From contig NZ_AUWY01000100.1 of NCBI RefSeq assembly GCF_000447205.1, forward strand, positions 1-64,000: DNA of 64,000 nt. Direction: 5' to 3'. The translations under genes were made by a program, and so were the position numbers. Below, one piece after another: positions 1 through 8,655 of this stretch. The notes beneath the pieces were generated by a model. That model had not been told where the DNA came from. It made no database searches and saw only the letters and a list, made by a program, of their open reading frames with translations. The stretch comes from Sphingobium ummariense RL-3 (GTDB taxonomy: Bacteria > Pseudomonadota > Alphaproteobacteria > Sphingomonadales > Sphingomonadaceae). How positions within the stretch are numbered: position 1 is the stretch's first letter; every line of letters starts with the position of its first letter.

Positions 1-1111
1 TGACGTGAGCCCCTGAAATGTGACCGATTTTAGGTAGAGTCCGACGAAAGGAGTCGGACGGAATGAAGCGCAGCAGGTTCAGCGAAGAGCAGATCATCGC
101 GATCTTGAAGGAGCAGGAGGCTGGCATGGCGACGGCAGATGTGTGCCGGCGTCACGGGATCAGCTCTGCGACGTTCTACAAATGGAAGTCGAAATATGGC
201 GGGCTAGAGGTGTCGGAGGCCCGGCGCCTGCGGACGCTGGAGGAGGAGAACTCCCGGCTGAAGAAGCTACTGGCCGAGGCGATGCTCGACAATGTCGTAT
301 TGAAGGATCTGGCGTCAAAAAAATGGTGACGCCCGGCGCGAAGCGGGAAGCGGTCGCCCATGCTCGTGAACATCACGGGCTGAGCGAGCGTCGGGCGTGC
401 AGTCTGGTTGGCGTGAGCCGCAGGGTGATCCGGTATCAACCGACAAGGGTTGATGATGCGCCCTTGCGGGCGCGGTTGCGTGAGCTGGCGGCGGAACGCC
501 GCCGGTTCGGCTACCGTCGCCTGGGCTATCTTCTGGCGCGAGAGGGTATGACGCCCAACCACAAGAAGCTGCGGCGCATCTACCGCGAGGAGAACCTGCG
601 CGTGCGCCGTCGTGGTGGCCGTAAGCGGGCCTTGGGCACGCGAGCGCCGATGCTGTTGCCGGACGGGCCGAACCAGCGCTGGTCGCTGGACTTCGTCTCC
701 GACACGCTGACGTGCAGCCGTCGCTTTCGCATCCTGTGCGTGGTCGATGATTACACGCGGGAATGCCTCGCGCTGGTGGCCGACACGTCGCTGTCGGGCG
801 TGCGGGTCGCGCGGGAGCTGACGCGGCTGATCGGACTGCGCGGCAAGCCGCATACGGTGGTCAGCGACAACGGCACCGAACTGACCTCGTCGGCCATCCT
901 GCGCTGGTCGCAAGAGCGTCGGGTCGAGTGGCATTACATCGCGCCGGGCAAGCCGATGCAGAACGGCTTCGTCGAGAGCTTCAACGGCCGGCTGCGCGAC
1001 GAGTGCCTCAATGAGACGCTGTTCACCTCACTGGCGCATGCCCGCTTTGTGCTCGACGCTTGGCAGCACGACTACAACCACGTCAGGCCGCACTCGAAAC
1101 TGGGCGGGAAG
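1..1111 (+). mobile_element. IS3-family (IS407-like) element, 3'-truncated
   Basis: The first bases of the window read TGACGTGAGCCCCTG, matching the tip of the neighbouring IS (TGACGTGACCCC), so the left end is at or next to base 1. Inside are orfA (63-329) and orfB (from 323) in the -1 frame, the standard IS3-family arrangement. The right end is missing: orfB is cut at 1111, where the second IS begins, and no continuation is seen beyond that IS at 2379. The tip falling on base 1 suggests a contig break in a repeat, which is an inference. Confidence 0.85.
63..329 (+). CDS. IS3-family transposase OrfA
   Basis: This 88-residue DNA-binding OrfA recognises the IS ends. Residues 1-50 form a helix-turn-helix ([15 protein letters not shown], then [19 protein letters not shown]), followed by a leucine-zipper-like coiled coil ([17 protein letters not shown]). 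It starts at ATG 63 behind an AAAGGAG-type ribosome site. The 3' end carries seven A residues at 317-323 in the phase A_AAA_AAA, a typical -1 slippery heptamer. OrfA can therefore be fused to the following frame to make the OrfAB transposase. It is closely related in sequence to the OrfA at 2049-2315. Confidence 0.9.
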   Translation: MKRSRFSEEQIIAILKEQEAGMATADVCRRHGISSATFYKWKSKYGGLEVSEARRLRTLEEENSRLKKLLAEAMLDNVVLKDLASKKW

Positions 1112-1114
1112 TGA
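323..1114 (+). pseudogene. IS3-family transposase OrfB (DDE), C-terminally truncated
   Basis: This is the integrase/transposase half. An ATG at 323 ([10 protein letters not shown]) overlaps the end of orfA, and production by -1 frameshifting from orfA is expected. The DDE catalytic set is visible: D in [12 protein letters not shown] in VVSDNGTEL, and E in [11 protein letters not shown]. The protein stops after [10 protein letters not shown], whereas the family normally runs some 20-30 residues further through a TP-containing tail. The TGA stop at 1112-1114 is not its own: it is the first three bases of the second IS. The catalytic residues survive, but the element lacks its right end and should not move by itself. 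Confidence 0.85.
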
Positions 1115-1143
1115 CGTGACCCCTTGGTTTCCACCAGCAGCAA

Positions 1144-2055
1144 TTAGAGCCCGGCGGCTTTGTTGCGCATGAGCGCGGGTTGAGCAATGGCCTGCGCAGC
1201 GGAGCCCGTAGGGCGTAGCGAAGCAGGCCATTGCTTATGCAGTTCAGCGGCGAAGGCCGCTGGGGTCTCGTATCCAAGGGCTGAGTGCGGGCGCTCCTGG
1301 TTGTAGTCCTCCGCCCATGCGGCGATCACCACACGGGCATGGTCTAGGCTGAGGAACAGCGTCTCGTTTAGCAGTTCGTCCCTCATGCGGCCGTTGAAGC
1401 TCTCGACGTAGCCATTCTGCATCGGCTTGCCGGGGGCGATGTAATGCCACTCCACGCCGATCTCCGCGCACCAGGCCAGGACCGCGTTCGACGTCAGCTC
1501 GGTGCCGTTATCGCTGACGATCATGCCTGGCTTGCCGCGCTCGGCGATAAGATCGGTTAGCTCGCGCACGACCCTGCGCCCCGAGATCGAGGTGTCCGGT
1601 ACCGCGCGCAGGCACTCGCGGGTCACGTCATCGACGATGTTGAGCACCCGGAACCGGCGTCCCGACGCCATCTGATCGTGCACGAAGTCAAGGCTCCAGC
1701 GCTGGTTGGGCAACGCCAGCACGGGCGCTGGCGCCCGCGCGCCGATGGCACGGCGGCGGTTGCGTCTTCGTCGGACCGCCAGGTTCTCCTCGCGGTAGAG
1801 CCGCTGGGTCTTCTTGCGGTTGATCACCACGCCCTCCCGCCGCAGCAGGATGTGCAGCCGGCGATAGCCGAAACGGCGGCGCTGCTGCGCCAGCTCGCGC
1901 AGCTTCGACCGAAGGTCGGAATCATCATCCCGCTGCGACCGGTAACGCATGCTCTTCCGGTCAGCGCCGATGACACGGCACGCCCGCCGCTCGCTCATCC
2001 CCAGGACCGCCTGGAGACGAGCGACCGCCTCTCGCTTGGCAGCGGGCGTCACCAA
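1144..2055 (-). CDS. IS3-family transposase OrfB (DDE integrase core)
   Basis: This is the 303-residue catalytic half of the intact IS. An N-terminal HTH_21-type segment ([20 protein letters not shown]) precedes the rve integrase core. The DDE residues lie in [22 protein letters not shown] and [11 protein letters not shown]. The full C-terminus [15 protein letters not shown] is present, unlike the truncated copy next door. The frame overlaps orfA by 7 nt. A run A_AAA_AAT in orfA (minus strand, about 2055-2061) is a plausible -1 slip site for making OrfAB. Confidence 0.93.
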   Translation of the reverse strand: MVTPAAKREAVARLQAVLGMSERRACRVIGADRKSMRYRSQRDDDSDLRSKLRELAQQRRRFGYRRLHILLRREGVVINRKKTQRLYREENLAVRRRRNRRRAIGARAPAPVLALPNQRWSLDFVHDQMASGRRFRVLNIVDDVTRECLRAVPDTSISGRRVVRELTDLIAERGKPGMIVSDNGTELTSNAVLAWCAEIGVEWHYIAPGKPMQNGYVESFNGRMRDELLNETLFLSLDHARVVIAAWAEDYNQERPHSALGYETPAAFAAELHKQWPASLRPTGSAAQAIAQPALMRNKAAGL

Positions 2056-2315
2056 TTTTTTGCGAGAAGGTCCTTCAGGCCAGCATTGTCGAGCATCGCC
2101 TCGGCCAGGAGCCGCTTGAGCTTGGCGTTCTCGTCCTCGAGCGCCCGCAGCCGCTTCGCCTCGGAAACCTCCAGGCCGCCATACCTGGCCTTCCAGTTAT
2201 AGATCGTCGCTTCAGACACACCGTGCCGCCTCGCCAGATCGCCGGTCTTGGCGCCAGCCTCGGCCTCCTTCAGCACCGCAATGATCTGCTCTTCCGTGAA
2301 CCTTGTACGCTTCAT
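2049..2315 (-). CDS. IS3-family transposase OrfA
   Basis: This 88-residue helix-turn-helix protein of the intact IS begins [21 protein letters not shown]. The HTH is [19 protein letters not shown], and a leucine-rich coiled coil ([17 protein letters not shown]) precedes the frameshift window. Length and layout match the OrfA at 63-329, with clear divergence between them, so the two elements are related but not recent copies of each other. Confidence 0.92.
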   Translation of the reverse strand: MKRTRFTEEQIIAVLKEAEAGAKTGDLARRHGVSEATIYNWKARYGGLEVSEAKRLRALEDENAKLKRLLAEAMLDNAGLKDLLAKNW

Positions 2316-2351
2316 CGTCCGTCCTTCTATCAGGCCGGACTCTAATCACAC

Positions 2352-3206
2352 TTGGAGGAAAATCAGGGGGTCACGTCACTGCGCATCAACGGCGCTGTGT
2401 TCTGCGCCTCGATGATCGACCTGGCCGACCACACTGTCGAGGATATCGCCCAGCACCGTGCACGGCGCAGCGCGGGCCTCGCCGCCAACCTCACCGACGG
2501 CCATACCCAGGAACTGCGCGATAGCGTCGCCGCGCTGCAGGCGCGCATGGCCGACTTCTCCGACCAGCTCTACGTTCAGGGCGCCGTGACGATCGACCTC
2601 CTCTACAATGTCATGCAGGACATGATCGTCTATCACTGCCAGCGCTTCCCTAAGGAGCTCGGCGAATTCCACTGGGTCATCGACGCCAAGAACCCCGGTG
2701 CCGTCACGAACTGGGAGGACTGGTGGTCCAAAACGCTAGTGATCTGGCTGCAGGCGATGTCGCTTGTGAAACCCGGCGCGATGTTGCCTGGTGGCGATTA
2801 CCGCCATTTTCGCCGTTTCATATTTGACGAGCTCCCTGAATATCTACGCGACGTCGCGCCGTACGCCGATCGCAGCGGGGGCGCCGGCATCGACCTGCAG
2901 AAAATGTACGGCGAGAGCTTTCGCTTCTCAAGCGAACCGGAGCCCGGCCTCGAGTTGGTCGATATCGTGACAAATGCGCTACGCCGCGGCTTGATTGGCA
3001 ATCTCGGCGAGCCCGGATGGCTGCCGCTGCGCGGCCTCATGATCCACCGCAGCGACGTCTATGTGAGCCCCGTTGGGCTGCTTCCGCCCGATCGCAAGCT
3101 GGCCCGCGCGCTGCTGCCTACAATGAACAAATTCCGCCTGGGCGGTCGGATCATGGCGACGCCTAGCCTTGCCTGGCCCGAGGACGAACCGGCCGCCGCC
3201 AAATAG
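2352..3206 (+). pseudogene. Hypothetical protein remnant, 5'-truncated by IS (possibly DUF3800-like)
   Basis: An open frame enters from the IS right end and runs to a TAA-type stop at 3206. Native sequence begins at 2379, so the original N-terminus is lost. The only available start is a TTG at 2352 inside the IS. The remainder (about 275 residues) has HWVIDAKNP around residue 105 and a C-terminal GLELVDIVTNALRR segment. Together these resemble DUF3800 proteins, nuclease-like proteins often found near defence genes. That match is from memory and weak. It lies 37 bp upstream of the AbiJ-like gene on the same strand. Confidence 0.5.
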
Positions 3207-3243
3207 GCCGAGATCTCGCCGGCGAATCTGATAATGCTGCCGC

Positions 3244-4044
3244 ATGAACGGTTCCGGCTCCTCCTTCTCCGATCGCTTCGGCTACCAGGCTCCAGAAGCC
3301 GAAATCACGACCCGAGAAGACGCGCCGACTTCGGTCCGCGATGGTATCCTGATGGCGGGATACGGTGCTGACATTGGCCCCGGCGTGATGCGCGACCTTC
3401 TGTGCCAGGTCCTGCTGCAGCGGCCCGATCAGAACAACTGGTCGGCGAGCAATGTCGAGCGCGAGGTGTCGGGGCTTATCGACGAAGCGCCATGGTATCG
3501 CGTGTACGACTTTGCCGAACGCCTCTACACCGAAATCGGCGCGCGCGACTTCACCGGCAGGCAGCAGGCCCGCTTCGAAGCACAGCTCAACCAGCTTTTC
3601 CGCGAGCGGGGTGTAGGCTGGGAGATGAAGCATGGGACCTTGGTCGCGCGCGGGTCGGAGGCCTTCGCGCTCGCCACCGGACATGCAACCGAAGTGATGC
3701 GGAAGCACGGCGCGCCGACAGCCGCGAACGAGATCCATGAAGCGTTGCGCGATATCTCACGTCGACCCCATGCCGATATTACCGGCGCGATCCAGCACGC
3801 CATGGCGGCGCTGGAATGCGTTGCGCGCGAGGTGGGGGAGACGACGGACACGCTCGGGCCGGCCATCAGGCGGCTGAATTTGCCTGCGCCGCTCGATCAG
3901 GCGGTCGAGAAGCTCTGGGGGTTCACGTCGCAGCAGGGGCGCCACATCCTCGAAGGGCGCCAACCGCAATTCGACGAGGCCGAGCTGGTGGTCACCGCCG
4001 CCAGCGCGCTCAGCGTCTATCTCCTACGCCGTCGGGCTGGGTGA
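3244..4044 (+). CDS. AbiJ-NTD4 / HEPN-type abortive-infection-like protein
   Basis: This 266-residue protein has an N-terminal block FSDRFGYQAPEAEITTREDA, then NWSASNVEREV and WYRVYDFAERLY. That pattern fits the AbiJ N-terminal domain 4 family. The C-terminal half (ITGAIQHAMAALECVAREVG, then a Q-G-R-H stretch and an EAELVVTAASALSVYLL helix) resembles the Abi C-terminal/HEPN region of such proteins. HEPN domains in this setting are usually RNases that act on infection. It is transcribed towards the HsdR_N-NTPase gene, with only 9 bp between the two stops. Family placement is by remembered motifs; function is inferred. Confidence 0.7.
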   Translation: MNGSGSSFSDRFGYQAPEAEITTREDAPTSVRDGILMAGYGADIGPGVMRDLLCQVLLQRPDQNNWSASNVEREVSGLIDEAPWYRVYDFAERLYTEIGARDFTGRQQARFEAQLNQLFRERGVGWEMKHGTLVARGSEAFALATGHATEVMRKHGAPTAANEIHEALRDISRRPHADITGAIQHAMAALECVAREVGETTDTLGPAIRRLNLPAPLDQAVEKLWGFTSQQGRHILEGRQPQFDEAELVVTAASALSVYLLRRRAG

Positions 4045-4053
4045 TCCTGCCCT

Positions 4054-6390
4054 TCAACCGACTTCGACCCCATGCCGGCGGAGCAGTGGGACAATGACCG
4101 AGCCGATCTTCTCCTCCGCCCACGCAGGCAACCCCGGAATAGCCGAGGTTTCGAGCGCATTCAGCGCGTGGTGAACGCGGACTGTCAGCGGCAACGAAAA
4201 GTCCTCAGCAAGGCGCTCGAAGAATGAATCGAGGTCGCGCCACTCTCTTGCGAAAAGCGCGTACATGGCTGAGGTCAGAGGTTCGGCCATTGCGTGATCC
4301 TTTGCTAGAACGCTGCCGTCTCCGTCGAGAGAAAGGGTCAGCCGCGGCTTGAGCATAGAGACATCCTCGCTGCCACGGATTAGCGGGAAGGACGCTCGCC
4401 CGACCCAGAGCATGATGTCGATGTCGAAGCGGTGCCTCATGGTCTCGCCGTAAGCGGTGCGCACGCCGGAAAGCTGGGACAGGATCAACCAGGACGTGAC
4501 ATTGCCCAACATAGTGCCGGCATCGTCATCATCGAGTGGTGTGTAGGGGCCGATCTGGTTGCCCTGCGCGTCGATCTGCGCGATCTCGTGATGCTCGTTG
4601 AAGCGGAAATTGGCGATCGTGCCGTCAGCCATCTGCAGCCCGATCGTCTTGCCAGCGACGCTCTCACATTCGGGCCGGTCGTTCATCAATGGACCAATGA
4701 GGGATTCCGGCAGGCCATGACGCTTCTGACCGAGGTCGACCAGCGCTTGAGCGCCAACGAGGTCGCCGAGGAAGAACCGCTCAGCCTGACCGACGAGCAG
4801 CCGCCACGCGTCTTCTGGCTTTTCCGCAATCGCTTTGTCGATGAGCGCGGCAAGCTCGAAGGCAAGCTCACTTATGAAAAGGTCGGGAACCCGAAATCCG
4901 ATGACATCTTCGCCCGCCGGATGGCGGTAGAAGGTGATCCAGCCCTGCGCCTCGAGGCGGACCGCGGCGCTTTCGCCGCCAGCGCTGAGTGCATCGCGCC
5001 TGATGACGAAGGCGTTTGCGCTCGCCAGCGCGAGCGCCGCGTCCGGCACCTCGTCGTCGTTGAGCGCATCGCGCGCGAGAAGGCGATGGTCGCGGGCGAC
5101 CTCAACATAGTCTTTGAAGCGCGCTCGTGCGGCGTGGACCAGCGCAAGGCCCATCGTTGCCGGGATGAAGCTGACCACGTCTTGCCGCTCGGGGGATGCA
5201 CCGTTCGCTAGGACCGCGCGAAGCAGCCAAGGGCGGCGGTATTCGGCGGCCAGCTCCGCGCCAGGATAAAAGAGAATCCGCCTCTCCCCGAGCTGATCTG
5301 TGAGAGCAATGAACTCTCCATCATCGAGGGGTTCTACCGTCACGACTTCGGCAATCGCCGCCAGCGCCGTGTCGCCACGACCCGTGGTATCGCGCAGAAC
5401 ATCGCCCGCGCGGTCTGTAGCGCCGACGAGACGCAGGCCGGGTCCGAACCCGGATTCTGCCAATTCCTCGAAATCTTGGGCGACAGCAGAGCCGGACCGC
5501 AATCCGTCCACGACGAGCACCAGCGCCGGAGATCGGGTGGAGTGCGACATGCGCCGCAGCCACGTGCGGACATCGTCGGCGCTCAGCTTCCACTCGAGCG
5601 CTTGCCCGAGGACATTCGCCAGGCGCTGGAACAGCCCCGTACTGGCGGTGGCGCCGTTTACCATGAGCATCGCCCAATCGCGCGATCGGCGGGTCGAAAC
5701 CGCAAAATCACGCAACACATTGCTCTTCCCGGCGAGTGGAGGGCCCTCGATTATAATGGCCCGCGCGCCGGCTTCCAACCTTGCCGCGACGGCGGCGGTG
5801 GTGCGTCGCTGGAAGAGGATACCCCGGGCGAACGGCTTGCGCAGGTCAGAGGGATCTCCGCTTTGCCGCTCGACGAGCTCTTCGGTGCGCAAGCGCACCG
5901 CCTCCGCCCAGACATGGGTTTCAGGCCCCATAAGGACTTCGATGGCCCAGCTGTTATTGGCTGCGGCGAGCTTTCCGACATTTGCGAAAATCTTCTCGAT
6001 GACCTCGGCGTCGGCGTCCTTGGGAAGCTCAGCGCCATCGTCAGTCTGCCGCACCCAAGTGTCTTTGCCGTTGCTCACGATGATCAAGGGCGGACGCGGG
6101 AAGAGGGCCGCCGTGTAGCTTTGGCCTTGTTGGAAATCCTGTTCCTTGAGGACCATGTCCTCGCGCTTCAGCTCGAACAGAGCGAGGGGGCGCTCCTGGT
6201 GAAAAACCAGGAGGTCCGCGCGCCCCTGTGCTTCCCAGTAGAGCGTCCCGTCGTGGTCGTGCAGATTGTGACCGAACCGCAATGTGAAGTGCTTCTCAAC
6301 ACGGAAACTTTCTGCCGGCAGGTGCGCAAACGCGTCGCGGGTCAGGTTAAGAACATAAGTTTGCAGCTGGGCTTCGGGAACGACGGTCAT
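4054..6390 (-). CDS. HsdR_N-type nuclease fused to P-loop (STAND-like) NTPase
   Basis: This 778-residue protein has a PD-(D/E)xK domain like the HsdR N-terminal domain at residues 1-115: D59 in GRADLLVF, E73 and K75 in LFELKRED, and a QxxxY motif at Q88-Y92. An NTPase follows, with Walker A GPPLAGKSN at 216-224 and Walker B VLVVDGL at 291-297. The remaining roughly 450 residues are helical with no motif I recognise and could be a sensor. No DEAD-box helicase or HsdM/HsdS partner is present, so this is not a type I restriction subunit. The architecture resembles Avs-type nuclease-STAND defence proteins but is shorter. It starts at ATG 6390 behind AGAAGGA. Confidence 0.75.
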   Translation of the reverse strand: MTVVPEAQLQTYVLNLTRDAFAHLPAESFRVEKHFTLRFGHNLHDHDGTLYWEAQGRADLLVFHQERPLALFELKREDMVLKEQDFQQGQSYTAALFPRPPLIIVSNGKDTWVRQTDDGAELPKDADAEVIEKIFANVGKLAAANNSWAIEVLMGPETHVWAEAVRLRTEELVERQSGDPSDLRKPFARGILFQRRTTAAVAARLEAGARAIIIEGPPLAGKSNVLRDFAVSTRRSRDWAMLMVNGATASTGLFQRLANVLGQALEWKLSADDVRTWLRRMSHSTRSPALVLVVDGLRSGSAVAQDFEELAESGFGPGLRLVGATDRAGDVLRDTTGRGDTALAAIAEVVTVEPLDDGEFIALTDQLGERRILFYPGAELAAEYRRPWLLRAVLANGASPERQDVVSFIPATMGLALVHAARARFKDYVEVARDHRLLARDALNDDEVPDAALALASANAFVIRRDALSAGGESAAVRLEAQGWITFYRHPAGEDVIGFRVPDLFISELAFELAALIDKAIAEKPEDAWRLLVGQAERFFLGDLVGAQALVDLGQKRHGLPESLIGPLMNDRPECESVAGKTIGLQMADGTIANFRFNEHHEIAQIDAQGNQIGPYTPLDDDDAGTMLGNVTSWLILSQLSGVRTAYGETMRHRFDIDIMLWVGRASFPLIRGSEDVSMLKPRLTLSLDGDGSVLAKDHAMAEPLTSAMYALFAREWRDLDSFFERLAEDFSLPLTVRVHHALNALETSAIPGLPAWAEEKIGSVIVPLLRRHGVEVG

Positions 6391-6635
6391 TCATCCTTCT
6401 ACAATCTGCGCTGTGCTGGTCGCCTGAAAATGGCGCCAAGCATGAACAATAGGCGAAGGGTCATTTTGGGGTTGAACGAAAATTGTATTTCCGGAGCCGA
6501 GAACCCGGTCGGGAACGGCATGATTGAAGTGCACTTCCGTTCGGTTGCTCGAATGCGCACTAAGGCGGGTTCCGGCGTGATCGGACGTTTACGCGCCGAG
6601 CGCGGAATGACTTGAATTGGTCGGGAGGTGACGGC

Positions 6636-6779
6636 ATGGAACGACAGCTATCCAAGCGTCCGAACCCCAAACCAGTCAGTCGCCTATCGGCCAAATTTGC
6701 ACGGCTAAAAGATTATTTCCATTTACCGGAGTTCACGCTTGAGAACTGCCAATTAGAAAGGCCCGGCTGCGTCCCTTGA
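6636..6779 (+). CDS. Possible small protein (47 aa), unknown
   Basis: A 47-codon ORF starts at ATG 6636 and ends at TGA 6777-6779. A strong ribosome site, GGGAGGTGA, lies 4-5 nt upstream of the ATG. The product starts MERQLSKRPNPKPVSRLSAK and is basic in its first half. Codon use is more AT-rich than in neighbouring genes, in keeping with acquired DNA. I recognise no family. It could be a decayed N-terminus of a longer gene. Confidence 0.35.
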   Translation: MERQLSKRPNPKPVSRLSAKFARLKDYFHLPEFTLENCQLERPGCVP

Positions 6780-6849
6780 TGTTTCGAATCATGCCATAGC
6801 GGCTCAATCTAAACGTGGGAACAAAAGTGGTTTTTTCTTGAGGGGGTCC

Positions 6850-6884
6850 GGGGTTTATCGTGTAAAAGCAACACGATAAACCCC
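6850..6884 (-). terminator. Perfect 14-bp stem-loop downstream of tRNA-Met
   Basis: GGGGTTTATCGTGT (6850-6863) and ACACGATAAACCCC (6871-6884) are exact inverse complements around a 7-nt loop. The hairpin begins 6 nt past the tRNA 3' CCA, so a transcription terminator for the tRNA is likely. There is no clear U-run after it on the minus strand. An alternative is a leftover recombination site from island integration. Confidence 0.55.
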
Positions 6885-6889
6885 TTGAC

Positions 6890-6966
6890 TGGTAGCGGAG
6901 GAGGGACTTGAACCCCCGACACGCGGATTATGATTCCGCTGCTCTAACCAGCTGAGCTACTCCGCC
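6890..6966 (-). tRNA. tRNA-Met (CAT), elongator type
   Basis: A 77-nt cloverleaf lies on the minus strand with the 3' CCA encoded. The acceptor stem GGCGGAG pairs with CTCCGCT. The anticodon arm is GCGGA-ATCATAA-TCCGC with anticodon CAT, and the T-arm contains GGTTCAAGTCC. The sequence resembles alphaproteobacterial elongator tRNA-Met rather than initiator tRNA, because the first acceptor pair is formed and the three G:C pairs of the initiator anticodon stem are absent. tRNA-Ile2 (lysidine) shares the CAT anticodon and cannot be fully excluded. Confidence 0.93.
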
Positions 6967-7219
6967 CCATGGGCAGCCGCGGGCGGCGTCGCGCCGCGGT
7001 GAGGGCGCGCTATACGCAGCAGCAGCGGACCGGTCAACGGGGTTCGCGGCGATCGCGAGATTTTCCCGCCGGCCCCGTTCCGGCGCGGGGAAGGAGGCTG
7101 TCCCGATGCCGGGCATGAGGCAGCGGGATTGCGCGATTTTTTAGCTTGCAATCGTCCCGCCGGAGCGCACTAATGTTGCGACGCAAAACCGGCCGTCCTG
7201 GCCGAGGGAGGATCACCGC

Positions 7220-8629
7220 TTGCCCTTCCACGAGATGTTCGAGCCCGACGGTTCGGTACGCCCCTGTTACGACGAAGTGCAGAAATGGGTGGAGCGGACC
7301 GGCATTGCCGGACTCAACCGTCGGCTGGACGAGGCGGAGGCGATCTTCCGGCGGATCGGTATCACTTTCGCCGTCTATGGCGAGGGGGGCGATCCGGAGC
7401 GGCTGATCCCCTTCGACCTGCTGCCGCGCATCTTCACTGCGCAGGAATGGCGCATCCTGGACAAGGGCATCCGCCAGCGCGCCCGTGCGCTCAATGCCTT
7501 CCTGCACGACGTCTATCATCGGGGCGAGATCGTGAAGGCGGGCATCATGCCGGCCGACATCATCTATCGCAACAGCGCCTATCTGGCCGAGATGGCCGAC
7601 TTCACCCCGCCGGGCAAGGTCTACAGCCATATCGTCGGCATCGACATCGTGCGCACCGGCCCGACCCGGTTCGAGGTGCTGGAGGACAATTGCCGCACGC
7701 CGTCGGGCGTCTCCTACATGCTCGAGAACCGCGAGATCATGACCCGCATGTTCCCCGAGCTGTTCGGCCAGGGTCTGGTGGCCCCGGTGGATGACTATCC
7801 CGCCGAGCTGCTCAAGAGCCTGAAGGAAGTCGCGCCGCCTGCCTGCAAGGGCGAGCCGGTGGTGGTCGTGCTGACGCCTGGGTCTCTGAACAGCGCCTAT
7901 TATGAGCACAGCTTCCTTGCCGACCTGATGGGCGTGGAACTGGTGGAGCCCGCCGACCTGTTCGTCGATGACGATCGGGTGTGGATGAAGACGACGCTCG
8001 GCCCGAAGGCGGTCGACGTCATCTATCGGCGCATCGACGACGAATATATCGACCCGCTGGTGTTCCGCCCCGACAGCCTGCTGGGCGTGCCGGGCATCTT
8101 CAACGTCTATCGCAACGGCGGCGTGACGCTGGCGTCGGCGCCCGGTTCCGGCATCGCGGACGACAAGGCGGTCTATATCTACGTGCCGGAGATGATCCGT
8201 TTCTACCTGGGCGAGCAGCCGATCCTGGACAATATCCAGACCTGGCAATGCGGCAAGCCCGACGAATGCGCCTATGTGCTGGAGCATCTGCATGAGCTGG
8301 TCGCCAAGGAAGTGCACGGGTCGGGCGGCTACGGCATGCTGATCGGCCCCAAGTCCACCCGGGACGAGGTGGAGGCCTATGCCGCGCGCATTCGCGCCAA
8401 TCCGGGCGAGTTCATCGCCCAGCCGACGCTGGACCTGTCGACGGTGCCCACCCTCGGCCCGGCGAGCGTTGTCGGGCGCCATGCGGACTTCCGCCCCTAT
8501 TGCCTGGTCGGCCAGCAGATCCGGCTGGTGCCCGGCGGGCTGACCCGCGTGGCGCTGACCGAAGGATCGCTGGTGGTCAATTCCAGCCAGGGCGGCGGGG
8601 TCAAGGACACCTGGGTGATGCAGGATTGA
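7220..8629 (+). CDS. Circularly permuted ATP-grasp protein (DUF404/DUF407 type)
   Basis: This 469-residue member of the COG2308 family is a predicted ATP-dependent carboxylate-amine/thiol ligase with permuted ATP-grasp order. Characteristic segments are LEDNCRTPSGVSYMLENR near residue 155, YRRIDDEYIDPL near 270, and GSGGYGMLIGP near 370. TTG at 7220 is chosen because GAGGGAGGA sits 8-10 nt upstream; ATG 7235 is the alternative. It is the first gene of a four-gene cluster with alpha-E, transglutaminase and Anbu genes. This grouping is well known for Anbu, and the suggested role is making or processing a peptide-like compound. Confidence 0.9.
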   Translation: MPFHEMFEPDGSVRPCYDEVQKWVERTGIAGLNRRLDEAEAIFRRIGITFAVYGEGGDPERLIPFDLLPRIFTAQEWRILDKGIRQRARALNAFLHDVYHRGEIVKAGIMPADIIYRNSAYLAEMADFTPPGKVYSHIVGIDIVRTGPTRFEVLEDNCRTPSGVSYMLENREIMTRMFPELFGQGLVAPVDDYPAELLKSLKEVAPPACKGEPVVVVLTPGSLNSAYYEHSFLADLMGVELVEPADLFVDDDRVWMKTTLGPKAVDVIYRRIDDEYIDPLVFRPDSLLGVPGIFNVYRNGGVTLASAPGSGIADDKAVYIYVPEMIRFYLGEQPILDNIQTWQCGKPDECAYVLEHLHELVAKEVHGSGGYGMLIGPKSTRDEVEAYAARIRANPGEFIAQPTLDLSTVPTLGPASVVGRHADFRPYCLVGQQIRLVPGGLTRVALTEGSLVVNSSQGGGVKDTWVMQD

Positions 8630-8655
8630 TGATGAACGGGACTTCCATCTTTCCA

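Larger units (their letters stand above)
1112..2378 (-). mobile_element. Complete IS3-family (IS407-like) insertion sequence
   Basis: This 1,267-bp element is bounded by inverted repeats. The left tip is TGACGTGACCCCTTGG and the right tip, read on the minus strand, is TGACGTGACCCCCTGA. Both reading frames are intact on the minus strand. The flanks (GGGAAG before, CTGCGC after) show no target duplication. The genes on the two sides do not belong together: a truncated transposase lies to the left and a truncated hypothetical gene to the right. An adjacent deletion after insertion, or recombination between two IS copies, is the simplest explanation. Confidence 0.9.
6391..6889. other. Intergenic remnant between defence locus and tRNA-Met
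   Basis: About 500 bp of lower-GC sequence lies between the NTPase gene and the tRNA. It contains one short ORF with a good ribosome site (6636-6779) and a perfect 14-bp inverted repeat (6850-6884). There is an open stretch up to 6615 whose translation ends GVIGRLRAERGMT. That stretch may be debris of an IS, but I cannot name the source. No integrase gene is visible, although the position beside a tRNA 3' end is typical of island junctions. Confidence 0.5.

Noticed and set aside
4054-6390. Type I restriction HsdR subunit
   Set aside because: The N-terminal nuclease domain fits, but there are no DEAD-box helicase motifs, the protein is shorter than HsdR, and hsdM/hsdS are absent.
5476-6615. 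Long plus-strand frame opposite the HsdR_N-NTPase gene
   Set aside because: It is antisense to a gene with clear nuclease and Walker motifs, and its translation has no family signal.
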